Below, piece by piece: positions 19,338 to 28,327 of a stretch of 29,082 nt of DNA. A program made the translations under genes and the position numbers. Every line of letters starts with the position of its first letter. Within the stretch, counting starts at the first letter, position 1. Origin of the DNA: CAWGMT01 sp963823675. GTDB taxonomy: Bacteria > Planctomycetota > Planctomycetia > Isosphaerales > Isosphaeraceae. The notes beneath the pieces were generated by a model. It was not told where the DNA came from. It did no database searches and worked only from the letters and a program-made list of their open reading frames with translations. Where the stretch lies: the NCBI GenBank assembly GCA_963823675.1, contig CAWGMT010000017.1, positions 1-29,082 of the forward strand. The letters are read 5' to 3'.

Positions 19338-20833
19338 GTGAGCGGGCCTCGCTCGAGTATGATCTTGCGCTTGATCGCCTGGCGCTTCAATGCCGTGAGC
19401 TGCGGGGCCGGCGTGAACACAAACCGGAAGATCCGCAGGCCGCCCTGCTCGAAAGGCCGGTAGAACGTCTCGTAGTCGTCGGCAAACTCGGGCTGCTTTC
19501 GACCAAGTAGCTGGACCAGTCGGTCGTGGAGCAGCCGCACGTCCGACTCATCCGGCTCGTCCCGGCCAACCTTGAGCTCGACCTGCCAGCAGAGAACTTG
19601 CCTGCCGGCATCGAGCTCGGTCCATACGCAGAAAGCTCCCGTGGAGAGATCGCGCAGCTCGCTGCCGAAAAAGACTTCCTCGAGCATCGATTCGAAGATA
19701 TTCGAGCCACAGAGGAACAAGCAGCCATGAGCTCGCCCGGCCACGCTGATGACATCGGTCAGCGGCTGATCACCCAGCTTGATCCAGAACGTGGCATTGC
19801 CGCTATCGGCGATTGCCAGGGCCCGGCACAGCACTCGCCAGGAATAGAGCCGGACGCGGTCCTTGAGGTTGTAGCGGGCCAGGGGAATGCCTTGCCACCG
19901 CGTGACGACCAGCTCGCCATCGACGATCTCATAGAAGGTATCTTCCCGCTGCGCGTGATACAGGTTGGGGATCGGGGTCGAGGCAAAGCCGAGCTGGCGC
20001 GCGACCTCCGGATGAGCGTGGAGGAACTGGCGCGCCTGGATCAAGGGAGCGCTTTCCACCCCGAGAATTCCCGTGTCGGCCGAGCCATAGACGCTCAGGA
20101 TTGTCGGCTCATGCCCGCTGCGCCGGGCTCGTCGCGCCAGATCGAGTCGCAGGTCCTCGGGGAACGGCTCACCGGTGACCAGGAACGTGATCTTCTCCAG
20201 CGGCAAGATCTGGCCGGTTTGCTCCGCCAGTTTCTCGAGATAGAAGATGGCCGACGGACACAGGGCGATGAGGATCTGATCGACTTCGTCGTGAAGACCA
20301 CCGATCAGCTCGAGGATCTCGGCGTGTTGATTACCGGGCGAAAAGACGACCAGGGGGAAACCATTTCGCAGCGCGAGTGTCTTGAAGATGAACGAGAACT
20401 GCTCGCCGCCGGCCCAGCTACCCAGGCTGAGCCCGATGATCACGAGTGTCTTGCGCGTGCCGAGCTCAAAGGCCTCGATCAGCCGCGCCTGGAGCAGTGG
20501 GGCCAGGACCATGTCGTGCGATCGGAGCTGGGGCCAGAAGAAGCCCCGGCCGGTTCCATCCGGGTTGGTGGCACCGCTGCTGCGCAGAATCGAGTAAATG
20601 TCGTGGTACGATTCCCTCGGGATGTAATCGCGCCACGGGTTCGCCGCGTAGAAGTTGTCCTTGGTGAGAATCGGGACCTCGTCCCAGAGAAGGTCGCGCA
20701 GATCGGATTTGCCACGTTGGGGCAAAGTGGCATCGATCAAGCTCCTGTAGGCGAGGGACCCGGCGTAAAAGCGCTCGATCACGTCCCTCGCCGCGGCTTC
20801 TGAACCGAAGCGGGCCAATGACAGATCATCCAT
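19334..20833 (-). CDS. PaaK/acyl-protein-synthetase-like adenylate-forming protein
   Basis: The 499-residue protein has the ANL ligase layout in divergent form: a phosphate-loop-like SSGATNPDGTGRG (85-97), an A5-type VYGSADTG (248-255), an A7-like 'PLARYNLKDRVRLYSW', then 'CGSNIFESMLEEVFF', and a basic C-terminus 'LKRQAIKRKIILERG' that may carry the A10 lysine. It resembles the phenylacetate-CoA ligase/LuxE acyl-protein synthetase side of the family and would activate a carboxylate with ATP; the substrate is unknown. ATG 20833 is preferred to 20875 because GGGAGG lies about seven bases upstream of it. The stop overlaps the start of the membrane-protein gene by 4 nt. A second ligase of the same superfamily is transcribed divergently 164 bases away. 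Confidence 0.75.
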   Translation of the reverse strand: MDDLSLARFGSEAAARDVIERFYAGSLAYRSLIDATLPQRGKSDLRDLLWDEVPILTKDNFYAANPWRDYIPRESYHDIYSILRSSGATNPDGTGRGFFWPQLRSHDMVLAPLLQARLIEAFELGTRKTLVIIGLSLGSWAGGEQFSFIFKTLALRNGFPLVVFSPGNQHAEILELIGGLHDEVDQILIALCPSAIFYLEKLAEQTGQILPLEKITFLVTGEPFPEDLRLDLARRARRSGHEPTILSVYGSADTGILGVESAPLIQARQFLHAHPEVARQLGFASTPIPNLYHAQREDTFYEIVDGELVVTRWQGIPLARYNLKDRVRLYSWRVLCRALAIADSGNATFWIKLGDQPLTDVISVAGRAHGCLFLCGSNIFESMLEEVFFGSELRDLSTGAFCVWTELDAGRQVLCWQVELKVGRDEPDESDVRLLHDRLVQLLGRKQPEFADDYETFYRPFEQGGLRIFRFVFTPAPQLTALKRQAIKRKIILERGPLT

Positions 20834-20997
20834 TTGCCGCCCTCCCGGAAGCGGATCTCGATGCTCGCCACCCACATTCTTCCACTTTGACCGTGAATGA
20901 CGGCTCTCACCATGAGACTATGGTTCTTGACCGCCGCGTTGTGCCACCGATTCGCAACTTTGATCGAAAAACCGCCGAGTAAACGAGTCCCGATTCA

Positions 20998-22317
20998 ATG
21001 ACGCCTCTGAATGTACTGGATCGAATGCACCTTGTCTTGGGCCTGGCGGGCCGTTTTCCGGCCTTGATGCGCAGGCCGCGCTGGCGCCGCGACCGCATCG
21101 AGGCGTATCAGCTTCACCACATGCGACGCAGGCTGGACGAGGCGCGGTCAAGCGTGCCCTTGTACCGGCGCAAGGATCTTCCGGCGGGTAACCAGATTCG
21201 CAGCCTGTCGGACTGGGCCGGCTTGCCGCTCCTGATCAAGGACGAGCTGCGAAGCGGCCCGGAGAGCGATCACCTGAGCGAGGCGTTCCGCCGCGACGAG
21301 CTGATTCAATCCAAGAGCAGCGGCAGCAGCGGGCAGGCGCTCGATGTCTATTACGACCGCGACAGCTTTTCCCTCTTCATCCTGGCAGGCCTGCGCCTCT
21401 GCTGGATGGCCTTCCCGTACCGGCCGTGGCACCGGCAGACTTACATCTACACCAGTGCTTATCCCCTGGACTCGCTGTTCGGGATGTACCCCATGGAATT
21501 CATCCCGACCCTCGCACCGATCCCCGAGGCGCTGGCCAGGCTGCGCGCCCGTCCGCCCGACCTGCTGATTTGCTACCCGAGCCACCTCCGCTCGCTGGTT
21601 GACCAGATGACTCCCGAGGATTTTCAGAAAATCCGCCCCCGCGCGGTCAACGTCAATTCGGAAATGAGCTCGGCCGCAGAGCGGAAATACCTCGGCGAGA
21701 AGCTCCACACGTTCGTCTTCGACGACTACTCGAGCGAGGAGCTCACGCGCATCGCCTCTCAGTGCCGGCATCTGAACTACCATCTGTTCGAGGACATCAA
21801 CTACGTCGAAATCGTCGATGACCACGGAGATCCGGTCCCGGAGGGAACCGTGGGCAATATCGTCGGGACGAACCTGCACAACCGGGCCATGCCCTTTCTT
21901 CGCTACGTGCAAGGGGACCGAGCCGCGATTCGATCCACAAGCTGCCCCTGCGGACGGACGTTCCGGATCCTTGAGAAGCTTGAGGGCCGCAGCAACGATG
22001 CATTCGCCCTTCCCGGCGGCGAGCAGCTCAGCTCGGGCTTCCTGCTCGACTTGACCTATGCCGTTTTCCTCGACTTCGATGGGGCTGTGAGCAGCTTCTG
22101 CCTCATCCAGGAGGTCCCCGAAACCTGGGTTCTGGAAATGGTGCCCGGCTCGCGCTGGAGCGCTGATCTCGAGCAGCGAATCCCTCGCGAGCTGGAGCAG
22201 AAACTGGGCCGGCCGAGCATCCGGATCGTCCCCAAACGGGTTGACCAGGTGACACGGACGTCCTCGGGCAAGGCCAATCCCATCATCTCGCGCGTCAAGA
22301 AGACCAGCGGGGTTTGA
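20998..22317 (+). CDS. CapK/phenylacetate-CoA ligase-like protein
   Basis: The 439-residue protein is a CapK-type member of the adenylate-forming superfamily. The N-terminus has the usual 'RRRLDEARSSVPLYRR' helix. The phosphate loop is KSSGSSGQ (106-113), followed by 'DDYSSEE' (242-248) in the A5 position, where CapK proteins often have Y-x-S-x-E. 'FLRYVQGDRA' is the A7 equivalent, 'CPCGRTFRILEKLEGRSND' the A8 hinge region with a small Cys pair, and a C-terminal 'TSSGKANPI' holds the likely lysine. CapK relatives occur in capsule and cell-envelope loci and generally lack an assigned substrate. ATG 20998 has no good Shine-Dalgarno sequence, so a later start at 21025 is possible. It is divergent from the ligase-membrane protein pair and faces a CDP-alcohol phosphatidyltransferase, which suggests lipid or envelope chemistry. 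Confidence 0.8.
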   Translation: MTPLNVLDRMHLVLGLAGRFPALMRRPRWRRDRIEAYQLHHMRRRLDEARSSVPLYRRKDLPAGNQIRSLSDWAGLPLLIKDELRSGPESDHLSEAFRRDELIQSKSSGSSGQALDVYYDRDSFSLFILAGLRLCWMAFPYRPWHRQTYIYTSAYPLDSLFGMYPMEFIPTLAPIPEALARLRARPPDLLICYPSHLRSLVDQMTPEDFQKIRPRAVNVNSEMSSAAERKYLGEKLHTFVFDDYSSEELTRIASQCRHLNYHLFEDINYVEIVDDHGDPVPEGTVGNIVGTNLHNRAMPFLRYVQGDRAAIRSTSCPCGRTFRILEKLEGRSNDAFALPGGEQLSSGFLLDLTYAVFLDFDGAVSSFCLIQEVPETWVLEMVPGSRWSADLEQRIPRELEQKLGRPSIRIVPKRVDQVTRTSSGKANPIISRVKKTSGV

Positions 22318-22368
22318 TGCCGCTTTGAGAACGCAGAGACACGCCGGTGTCCCAGAGCATGTGGAACA

Positions 22369-22980
22369 TCACGCCGGACTCGGCTCGCGCAGCGCGCTGC
22401 GGCAGCGGTTGACGATGGTCACGACGAGCAGGATGGCGACGCCCGCCAGAACGACGTTGATCCAGGCTCCCGCCTTGAGCCCCAGGCCAAGCAACAGGCA
22501 CAGAAAGCCGAAAACAAACGCCCGGTCGCTTTTCCCCATCGGTCCGTCATAGCGCCGCGAGCTGCCGATCTGGATCGAGACGACGCCGGCCATTTCGCTC
22601 ATGAGGGCGAGGATCACGATCAGGGTAACGAGCCAAGGCGAGAAACCGGGTACCAGGGCCAAGGGAAGATAGAGTGCCGAATCCGAAACCACGTCTCCCA
22701 GTTCGTTGAGTATCGCCCCGAGCGGCGATTTCATCGCGTGCTCGCGCGCGAGCATCCCATCGATGGCGTTGAGGGCCATCCGGACTAAAAGCACGACCGG
22801 CAAGAAGAGGAGCACAAAGCGATACCCGGCGCAGCAACCCAGGATCACCCCCGTCGTGAGGGAGACGAGCGCCGCCAGCACGGTCACCTGGTTTGCCGTG
22901 ACTCCCAGAGCCGCGAGCCGCGCTGTCATTGGTCGGAGCGCTGCCTGAAATCGAGGTTTCCAGTCGTAAATCGAGGGCAT
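22369..22980 (-). CDS. CDP-alcohol phosphatidyltransferase family protein (variant motif)
   Basis: The 203-residue inner-membrane protein joins a CDP-linked lipid group to an alcohol, or the reverse, by family analogy. The signature region reads NAIDGMLARE (71-80), then 'GAILNELGDVVSD'. Against the canonical D-x2-D-G-x2-A-R-x8-G-x3-D-x3-D, the first and third aspartates are Asn71 and Asn92, while Asp74, Gly75, Ala78, Arg79, Gly88 and Asp96 are kept. From memory the YnjF-like subgroup carries the same asparagines, so the enzyme need not be dead. Hydrophobic helices flank the motif ('VTVLAALVSLTTGVILGCC', 'FVLLFLPVVLLVRMAL', 'GAWINVVLAGVAILLVVTI'). ATG 22980 is preferred to 23025 because the protein then begins at the first amphipathic helix; its ribosome-binding site is weak. 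The acceptor alcohol is unknown. Confidence 0.85.
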   Translation of the reverse strand: MPSIYDWKPRFQAALRPMTARLAALGVTANQVTVLAALVSLTTGVILGCCAGYRFVLLFLPVVLLVRMALNAIDGMLAREHAMKSPLGAILNELGDVVSDSALYLPLALVPGFSPWLVTLIVILALMSEMAGVVSIQIGSSRRYDGPMGKSDRAFVFGFLCLLLGLGLKAGAWINVVLAGVAILLVVTIVNRCRSALREPSPA

Positions 22981-23139
22981 TGTCAATTCCGGCGAGGGGA
23001 AGAACGAAACGAGGCGTCCGCGCACGGACGCTCCGAGCGCGGTCCAGTTCGGGCTAAACCGGTCCTTGGTTGCCTATGATATCAACGATCGATAGACTGC
23101 GATCAGATCCGTTCCTTTCTCTCTCCAGGAGCATCATCA

Positions 23140-24376
23140 ATGGGCCCGTCTTCAACCACGCGGCGGGGGTTTCTCGAAAGCGTCGGCTCGAAGGGCGCCG
23201 CCGCGGCCGGCACGCTGGCGACGCTCGAATCGGCCCGGGGCTATTCAGCCAATGAGACCTTGAACGTCGCCTGCCTTGGCACCGGCGGGCGTTGTCAGAG
23301 CCTGATGAGGTCGCTGGTGCATATCCCGGGCGTGCGCATCGCCGCGGTTTGCGATATTTACGACGTTCACCTCGACCAGGCCAGGAAGCTCGCCGATTCG
23401 CAAGCCGTCGCGAGCAAGCACTACCGCGAGATCCTTGACCGCAAGGACATCGACGCCGTCGTAATCGGCAGCCCCGACCACTGGCATGTGCCGATGGCGA
23501 TCGATGCCGTCACCGGCGGCAAGGACGTGTATGTCGAGAAGCCGCTGACGCACGACCCGGCCGAGGGAGCGGCCATCATCGAGGCTCAGAATCGAAGCCG
23601 GAAGATCGTCCAGGTCGGGATGCAGCAACGGAGCATGCCCCACATCCAGAAGGCTCGAGAGCTCGTGAAGAATGGACGGATCGGCGACGTTTTCAAGATC
23701 CATTTGAGCTGGAACCGGGGCGGCTCGTCGCGCATGCGGCGGGGGCCGATGGGCGTCGATCCCCGCCAGGTCGCCTGGAAAGACTTCCTGGGACGAGCTC
23801 CCGACCAGCCGTATGACGAATACCGCTTCCGCAACTGGCGCTGGTTCTGGGATTTCGGCGGGGGGGTCCTCACCGACTTGATGGTCCACTGGATCGATGT
23901 CGCACACTGGTTCCTCGAAGCCGATCGTCCTCTGAAGGCCACTTCGTTCGGCGATCACTTCGCCAGCAAGGACGTCTGGCAGACGCCCGACACGATCCAG
24001 TGCATCCTGGAATACCCCAATAATGTGCAGGCCCATTTCGAGGGCACGTTCTCGAACGCGAACTATGGAGCGATGATCACGTTCATGGGGACCGGCGGGA
24101 CGCTCTACATCGACCGCGGCCGCTACGAGATAACCCCCGAAAACGGCAAGGGGAAGCCCGAATCGCTGATTCTGGGAAGCAACCCGCGCAGAGGGCGCCG
24201 ATTTCTACGATAAGCCCGACGGCGAGCTCTTGCACCTGACCAACTGGGTCGACTGCGTGCGCAGCCGCCAGCAGCCCAATGCCCCGGTCGAAGCGGGCGT
24301 GGCCGCCGCCGCCGCGGCCCACCTCGGCAACCGCGCCTATCGCACGGGCCAGGTCGCGGAGTGGACGAGCGTTTGA
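23140..24376 (+). CDS. Tat-exported Gfo/Idh/MocA family oxidoreductase (frameshift near the 3' end)
   Basis: This NAD(P)-dependent oxidoreductase of the Gfo/Idh/MocA family likely acts on sugars outside the cytoplasm; planctomycetes carry many. A Tat signal TRRGFLES (residues 7-14) is followed by an Ala-rich stretch. The Rossmann fold shows GTGGR (47-51), and the EKP motif (133-135) carries the family's conserved lysine. The C-terminal domain includes 'FGGGVLTDLMVHWIDVAHW'. AGGAG lies eight bases before ATG 23140. The open frame stops at 24213 after the run 'SNPRRGRRFLR', but the frame starting at GGCGCCGAT near 24194 continues 'ADFYDKPDGELLHLTNWVDC' and ends 'RTGQVAEWTSV' with a stop at 24374-24376. 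One extra G near 24193 explains this. The full protein has about 411 residues. Confidence 0.88.
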
Positions 24377-24481
24377 GGGCCGTTTGAGCCTGCATACCCA
24401 TCTTGAAGGTGCGATTCTTGAATCTCGCTCCTACGGGCCAGGGACATACCAGCCCAGGGCACTCCCTGGCCTGTCTGCGGG

Positions 24482-24830
24482 GTGATGGGGTGGATCTGTT
24501 GCGCCCCGGCGACGACTGGCAACGGTGGAAGAACGCCGGGTGGAAGCCGCGAATGCGGCGGCAGATCGTAGCCTGGCGGCGTAAGCCCCAGGTCTTCAGA
24601 TGCGGTCAACACCGGCCCCGTTGATCTGTTGGGATCAAGCCCCGAAGGGGCGACGCGCTGGCGGGCCCAAGGCCAACCACTCGCTGGTTTGCGAGTGGCC
24701 GCGTCAAGGCACGACGATGTCGCCCCCGTCTGCGGGCTTGGGCGAATACCACACCGCGGAGCGCGAGGCGGTGATGCGGTTCGGCAATGACCTGGGGCTG
24801 ACGCCACAAGGCTACGTCCTGTCAACCCAG
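24482..24830. repeat. Intergenic hairpin-rich repeat element
   Basis: The 460-base gap between two genes is filled with short palindromes and no convincing coding frame. Hairpins: GCCGC-GAAT-GCGGC (24546-24559), CCTGG...CCAGG (24572-24592), GCCCC-GAA-GGGGC (24639-24651), and CCACTCGC-TGGTTT-GCGAGTGG (24677-24698). A segment near 24555-24600, read on the minus strand as 'GACCTGGGGCTTACGCCGCC', recurs imperfectly on the plus strand near 24789 as 'GACCTGGGGCTGACGCCACA', forming a long inverted repeat about 190 bases apart. GATCTGTTG occurs twice (about 24493 and 24622). From memory, planctomycete and verrucomicrobial genomes carry many such 'cccgaagggg' intergenic repeats. Its function is unknown; it could be a REP-like element or a bidirectional terminator. 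Confidence 0.7.
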
Positions 24831-24837
24831 TCGGGGC

Positions 24838-25895
24838 TCATCTTGCGAGTTTGCGGCCCAGAATTCGGTCGAGCGCGTCCGAGCTCTGCTCGATCAGCGC
24901 TTCGGGATAGTGAAGGAACGGGTGGAAGTATTCGAACGTGACGTAGCCCTCATAGCCGCGCCTGCTCGAGCGCCTCCATCACGGCCGGCCAGTTGGTCGT
25001 CCCGTCCAGCAGGGTGCGGAATGACTCGAGGGTGTGGTCGGTCCCCTTCTTGGAAAACTCCTTGAAGTGGACGTTCTTGATCCGGCGGCCGAGGATCGGG
25101 ACCCAGTGCTCGGGAAACTGGAACAGCATGACGTTGCCCGTGTCGAAATGCACCTGCACGTGCTTGCTGCCGAAGCTGTCGACGAAGGCGTTCATCTCGG
25201 CGGGCGTGGTCAGGTAGCCATTGAACCACGATGGTCTCGATGTTCAGGTAGACCCCGCGTTTCTCGGCCAAGGGGACCAGTTGACCGATCGCCTCGCGGG
25301 CGCGGCGGTCGCAGACGTCGATCGGCACCGGCTCGCGTTCCGGCAGCCAGGGGATGTAGGTCGAGCCGGCGATGGTCAGCAGGTTCTCGGTGCCCAGCTC
25401 GTGGGCGGCGTCGATCATGAGCCGCGCCAGCTCGAGGCCTCGAGCGCGTCGCGCTGGGTCGTTGTCGGTCAGCGAGTAGGGCCAGTACAGGAACGAGCAC
25501 ACACCGCTGATCGCGATGCCGATCGCTTCGGCCATCTTGCGGATCGCGCGGTAACTGGCCGTCGGACGACTTCGGCGACAGGTCGTTGTCGAGGTCGTAG
25601 TTCAGCTCGATGCCGTCGAAACCGGCATCCTTGGCCAGTTGAAGGCATTCGCGCAGCGTCATCCGCGCGGGTACGGGAAGGCCCAGAGGTTGATCGATTT
25701 CTTCATGCGATACGGTTTGGGCGAGGCCCGGCGCGGGTCGGCCGGTCGGTCAGCTTGAGGATCGGCTCGCGCGGGTTGGATGCCCGCGGCGACCGAAGCA
25801 CCAAGAGCGGCAGCCGTCAGCGTCGAGCGCAGTGCGGCCCGGCGGTTGAGCAGCGACGCGGCTTGATCCCGTTTTCCGGTAGCGATCGATTGCAT
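24838..25895 (-). pseudogene. Tat-exported sugar-phosphate isomerase/epimerase (TIM barrel), about four frameshifts
   Basis: Four breaks split a ~352-residue xylose-isomerase-like TIM-barrel protein. From ATG 25895 a leader with 'NRRAALRSTLTAAALG' looks like a Tat signal, followed by 'KKSINLWAFPYP'. After a shift near 25665 it continues 'MTLRECLQLAKDAGFDGIEL', after one near 25558 'MAEAIGIAISGVCSFLYWPY', and later 'GVYLNIETIV'. After one near 25226 come 'MNAFVDSFGSKHVQVHFDTG' and 'RIKNVHFKEFSKKGTDHT', and after one near 24960 the end 'DALDRILGRKLAR' with a stop at 24838-24840. The Glu of 'LNIET', the Asp of 'HFDTGN' and the His of 'KNVHFKEF' are the usual metal ligands. Such proteins commonly sit with Gfo/Idh/MocA oxidoreductases in carbohydrate loci, as here. 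Sequencing indels are more likely than decay. Confidence 0.8.
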
Positions 25896-25954
25896 GCGAA
25901 GACCCCCTCCCCAGACGAGAGAATGAACGGCGCCGTGCGATCCTTCACACCGTT

Positions 25955-27104
25955 TTACCGGGAGAATGGCCCCGTGTCGAAAGGCTGGTCGAAGATTCGG
26001 CGGCAGCGCCGTAGCAGCCCTTGCGAGTCCTGGCTTTGGCTCAGGTTGCGCGATTCGGTGGGGTCGAGGTCGAGGTCGTAGAGTTCCTCGACTCCGGCGG
26101 CATGACGGATGTAGACATGGCCTTCGTATCGGATCGCCGCCATGGGCCCGTCGTCGTCCGAAGATCGGCAGGGATCGGGCGTCGCTTCGATCGGCAAGCT
26201 CAGCTCGCTGCGAGGAGGCGGGCTCGAGCACGCGGCATCGGCCGGCGAGCGTTCCCAGCAGCGTGTGAGCGATGAGCCCGGGAAGGGCGACTCGCTCTTC
26301 CATCCCAGCAGATCGACGATCGTGCTCGGCACGTCGCGCAGGCTGACCGGCTCGGCGATGACGACTCCGCGAGGCACGCGCGGCAGGATAGCGCACCAGG
26401 AGCGGGACGTGAATCTCGGGCTCGTACAGGCTCGCGCCATGGCGAAACTTGCCGTGCTCGCCGAATTGTTCCCCGTGATCGGCCGCGATGATCAACAGCG
26501 TGCTGTCGAGCTTACCCCTCCGGCGCAATTCACCGATCAGCTCACCCAGCGCATGGTCCAGCGACGCGATGCAGTCGTCGTACGCATCCCGCGCAAGCGC
26601 TACGGACTTGGAATCGGGTGATTCGCGGGCGATCTTTTGCCAATCCCGCAGGACGGTAGAATCTGCGTGCGTCTTCACAGCAGTCCCGAAATGGCGGACG
26701 GCGCCGGGAGGCGTCAGATAGGGATCGTGGGCATCGAAGTAATTGAGGAACGCGAAGAAGGCGCCCTGGTCGTTGTCGGCAAGCCAGCCGAGAAACTCGC
26801 GATTGACGGCTGAAGCGTCTTTCCGGGGGAAGTCCAGGCAAAGGCCGGGCGCGGCATCGGGCGCCAGAATCCAGCGCAGCTCGTCGCCGACGCGGAAAGT
26901 GCCTTGCACGAGAAACCAGCCCAGGGTCGAGCTGCGCAGGACGTCGAGGGCCGTAACGGGATAATCGAGGTAGGTGTCGAAACCCCGAGACAGACCGGTT
27001 TCGTGGCCGCAGAAGAACTGGTTGGCCACGAACCCGGCGGTGTTGTAGCCCCTCTCGCGCAGGAATTCGGCAAGCGTCGGCCACTTCGTCTCGAGCCGTC
27101 CGAG
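25955..27104 (-). pseudogene. Sulfatase, 5' end missing, one internal frameshift
   Basis: The readable part corresponds to the C-terminal two-thirds of a sulfatase (alkaline-phosphatase superfamily). It begins abruptly at 'TKWPTLAEFLRERGYNTAGF', continues with 'FFAFLNYFDAHDPYLTPPG' and the metal-site region 'LLIIAADHGEQFGEHGKF', and ends 'YEGHVYIRHAAGVEELYDLD' with a stop at 25955-25957. One shift near 26383 joins 'VPLLVRYP' to 'RVPRGVVIAEPVSLRDVP'. Upstream of 27104 two TAG codons stand side by side in frame (27105-27110). No sequence resembling the N-terminal domain with the paired metal aspartates and the C-x-P-S-R formylglycine site follows in any frame. As written it cannot be an active sulfatase. 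An internal ATG (27029) would give a protein lacking the active site. It lies 60 bases upstream of the isomerase gene on the same strand. Confidence 0.85.
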
Positions 27105-27403
27105 CTACTAGAAATTGCGCAGTCATTCGTTCCGAAAATTGTCCCACTAATTCCTACGGACATGCGGATTCTCGAGGCGAGGGACTCACGATGTTTACGG
27201 GACGGGGAACGAGAAAGCGGTTGGCAAAGCCTTAAGCGGCGATCGTGACGGGCGGGTTCCGGCCGTATAGGATAGGTTATTCGTGACTCGATCGAACATT
27301 CGGACTGATTCGGCGCAGGCGCCTGGTCCCTGGCTTTCTAGCATGCACGGCGGACGCGCCAGGGCCTGCCGGCTGCGTGCCGCGCGCAATCTCCACGGAG
27401 TCG
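27105..27403. other. Intergenic region adjoining the truncated sulfatase
   Basis: About 300 bases without a recognisable gene lie between the cut 5' end of the sulfatase and the rightward hydrolase gene. The composition changes at about 27105 from GC-rich coding text to a more mixed, AT-richer stretch (for example 27110-27170). I found no terminal inverted repeat, direct repeat or transposase fragment that would explain the junction. The promoter of the hydrolase gene should be here. GGAG at 27397-27400 is its ribosome-binding site. Confidence 0.4.
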
Positions 27404-28327
27404 ATGTTTATGTTTCGCAACATGCTCTTTGCCGCTTTCCTGGTCGTGATGCTGCCGATTCCCGGGCGCAGCGATGACAATCCGCCTTTCGACCGCAAGG
27501 TCAACGTGGTGTACGGCCGCAAATATGGCACGGCCTTGACGATGGACGTCTTGACGCCCAGGAGCCATCCCAACGGCGCCGCAATCATCTGGGTGATCAG
27601 TGGAGGCTGGTTCTCGGGGCACGACTCGATCAATCCGGGGGCCGTCAATGAGCTGCTGGGCCGCGGCTACACCATCTTCGCGGTCGTGCATGGCAGCCAG
27701 CCCAAGTTCACGATTCCGGAGATCCTCCAGGACATGAACCGGTCGGTCCGCTACATCCGGTATCATGCCAAGGACTTTCAGATCGACCCCGACCGCATCG
27801 GCATCACGGGCGGATCGGCGGGCGGGCACCTCTCGCTGATGCAGGGGACAGCCGGCGACACGGGCAATCCGAAGGCCGCGGACCCCATCGACAAGGTGTC
27901 GAGCCGGGTTCAGGCGGTCGCCTGTTTCTATCCGCCGACCGATTTCCTCAACTATGGCAAGCCTGGTGAGATCGCTCTGGGCTGCGGCACGCTGGCCTAC
28001 TTCAAGGGCGCTTTCGACTTTCATGAGCTCGACCCCGCGCACCCGAGCTTTGTGCCGGTCACTGACGTCGGCAAGATCATGGAGAAGGGGCGCCAGATCA
28101 GCCCGGCTTATCACGCTTCGCCCGACGATCCGCCGACACTGATCATTCACGGCGACGCCGATCATCTGGTCCCGATCCAGCAGGCTGAGCTGTTCCTCGA
28201 CAAGCTGAAGGCCGCCGGCGTCGAGACCAAGCTCGTGGTCAAGAAGGGGGCTGCCCACGGCTGGCCCGACCAGTCGAAAGACATGCCGACCATCGCCGAT
28301 TGGTTCGATGGGCACCTCAAGAAATGA
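27404..28327 (+). CDS. Secreted alpha/beta hydrolase (esterase/lipase-like)
   Basis: The ~307-residue protein is an exported alpha/beta-hydrolase of the carboxylesterase/BD-FAE-like type common in planctomycete polysaccharide loci. The signal peptide is 'MFRNMLFAAFLVVMLPIPG'. The fold begins with 'MDVLTPRSHPNGAAIIWVIS' and the oxyanion segment GGW. The nucleophile elbow is GGSAGG (Ser138). The acid is in 'LIIHGDADHLVP' and the catalytic His in 'KKGAAHGW'. A cap-like insertion lies between the nucleophile and the acid ('FYPPTDFLNYGKPGEIALG'). Starts at 27404 and 27410 are both in frame. GGAG at 27397-27400 is nine bases from 27410 and only three from 27404, so 27410 may be the real one. The gene is intact. 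The natural substrate is unknown, perhaps an acylated sugar given the sulfatase and isomerase nearby. Confidence 0.85.
   Translation: MFMFRNMLFAAFLVVMLPIPGRSDDNPPFDRKVNVVYGRKYGTALTMDVLTPRSHPNGAAIIWVISGGWFSGHDSINPGAVNELLGRGYTIFAVVHGSQPKFTIPEILQDMNRSVRYIRYHAKDFQIDPDRIGITGGSAGGHLSLMQGTAGDTGNPKAADPIDKVSSRVQAVACFYPPTDFLNYGKPGEIALGCGTLAYFKGAFDFHELDPAHPSFVPVTDVGKIMEKGRQISPAYHASPDDPPTLIIHGDADHLVPIQQAELFLDKLKAAGVETKLVVKKGAAHGWPDQSKDMPTIADWFDGHLKK

Noticed and set aside
19526..20803. Rightward 425-codon frame opposite the ligase
   Set aside because: Antisense to a gene with ANL motifs and a good ribosome-binding site; its translation has no recognisable motif.
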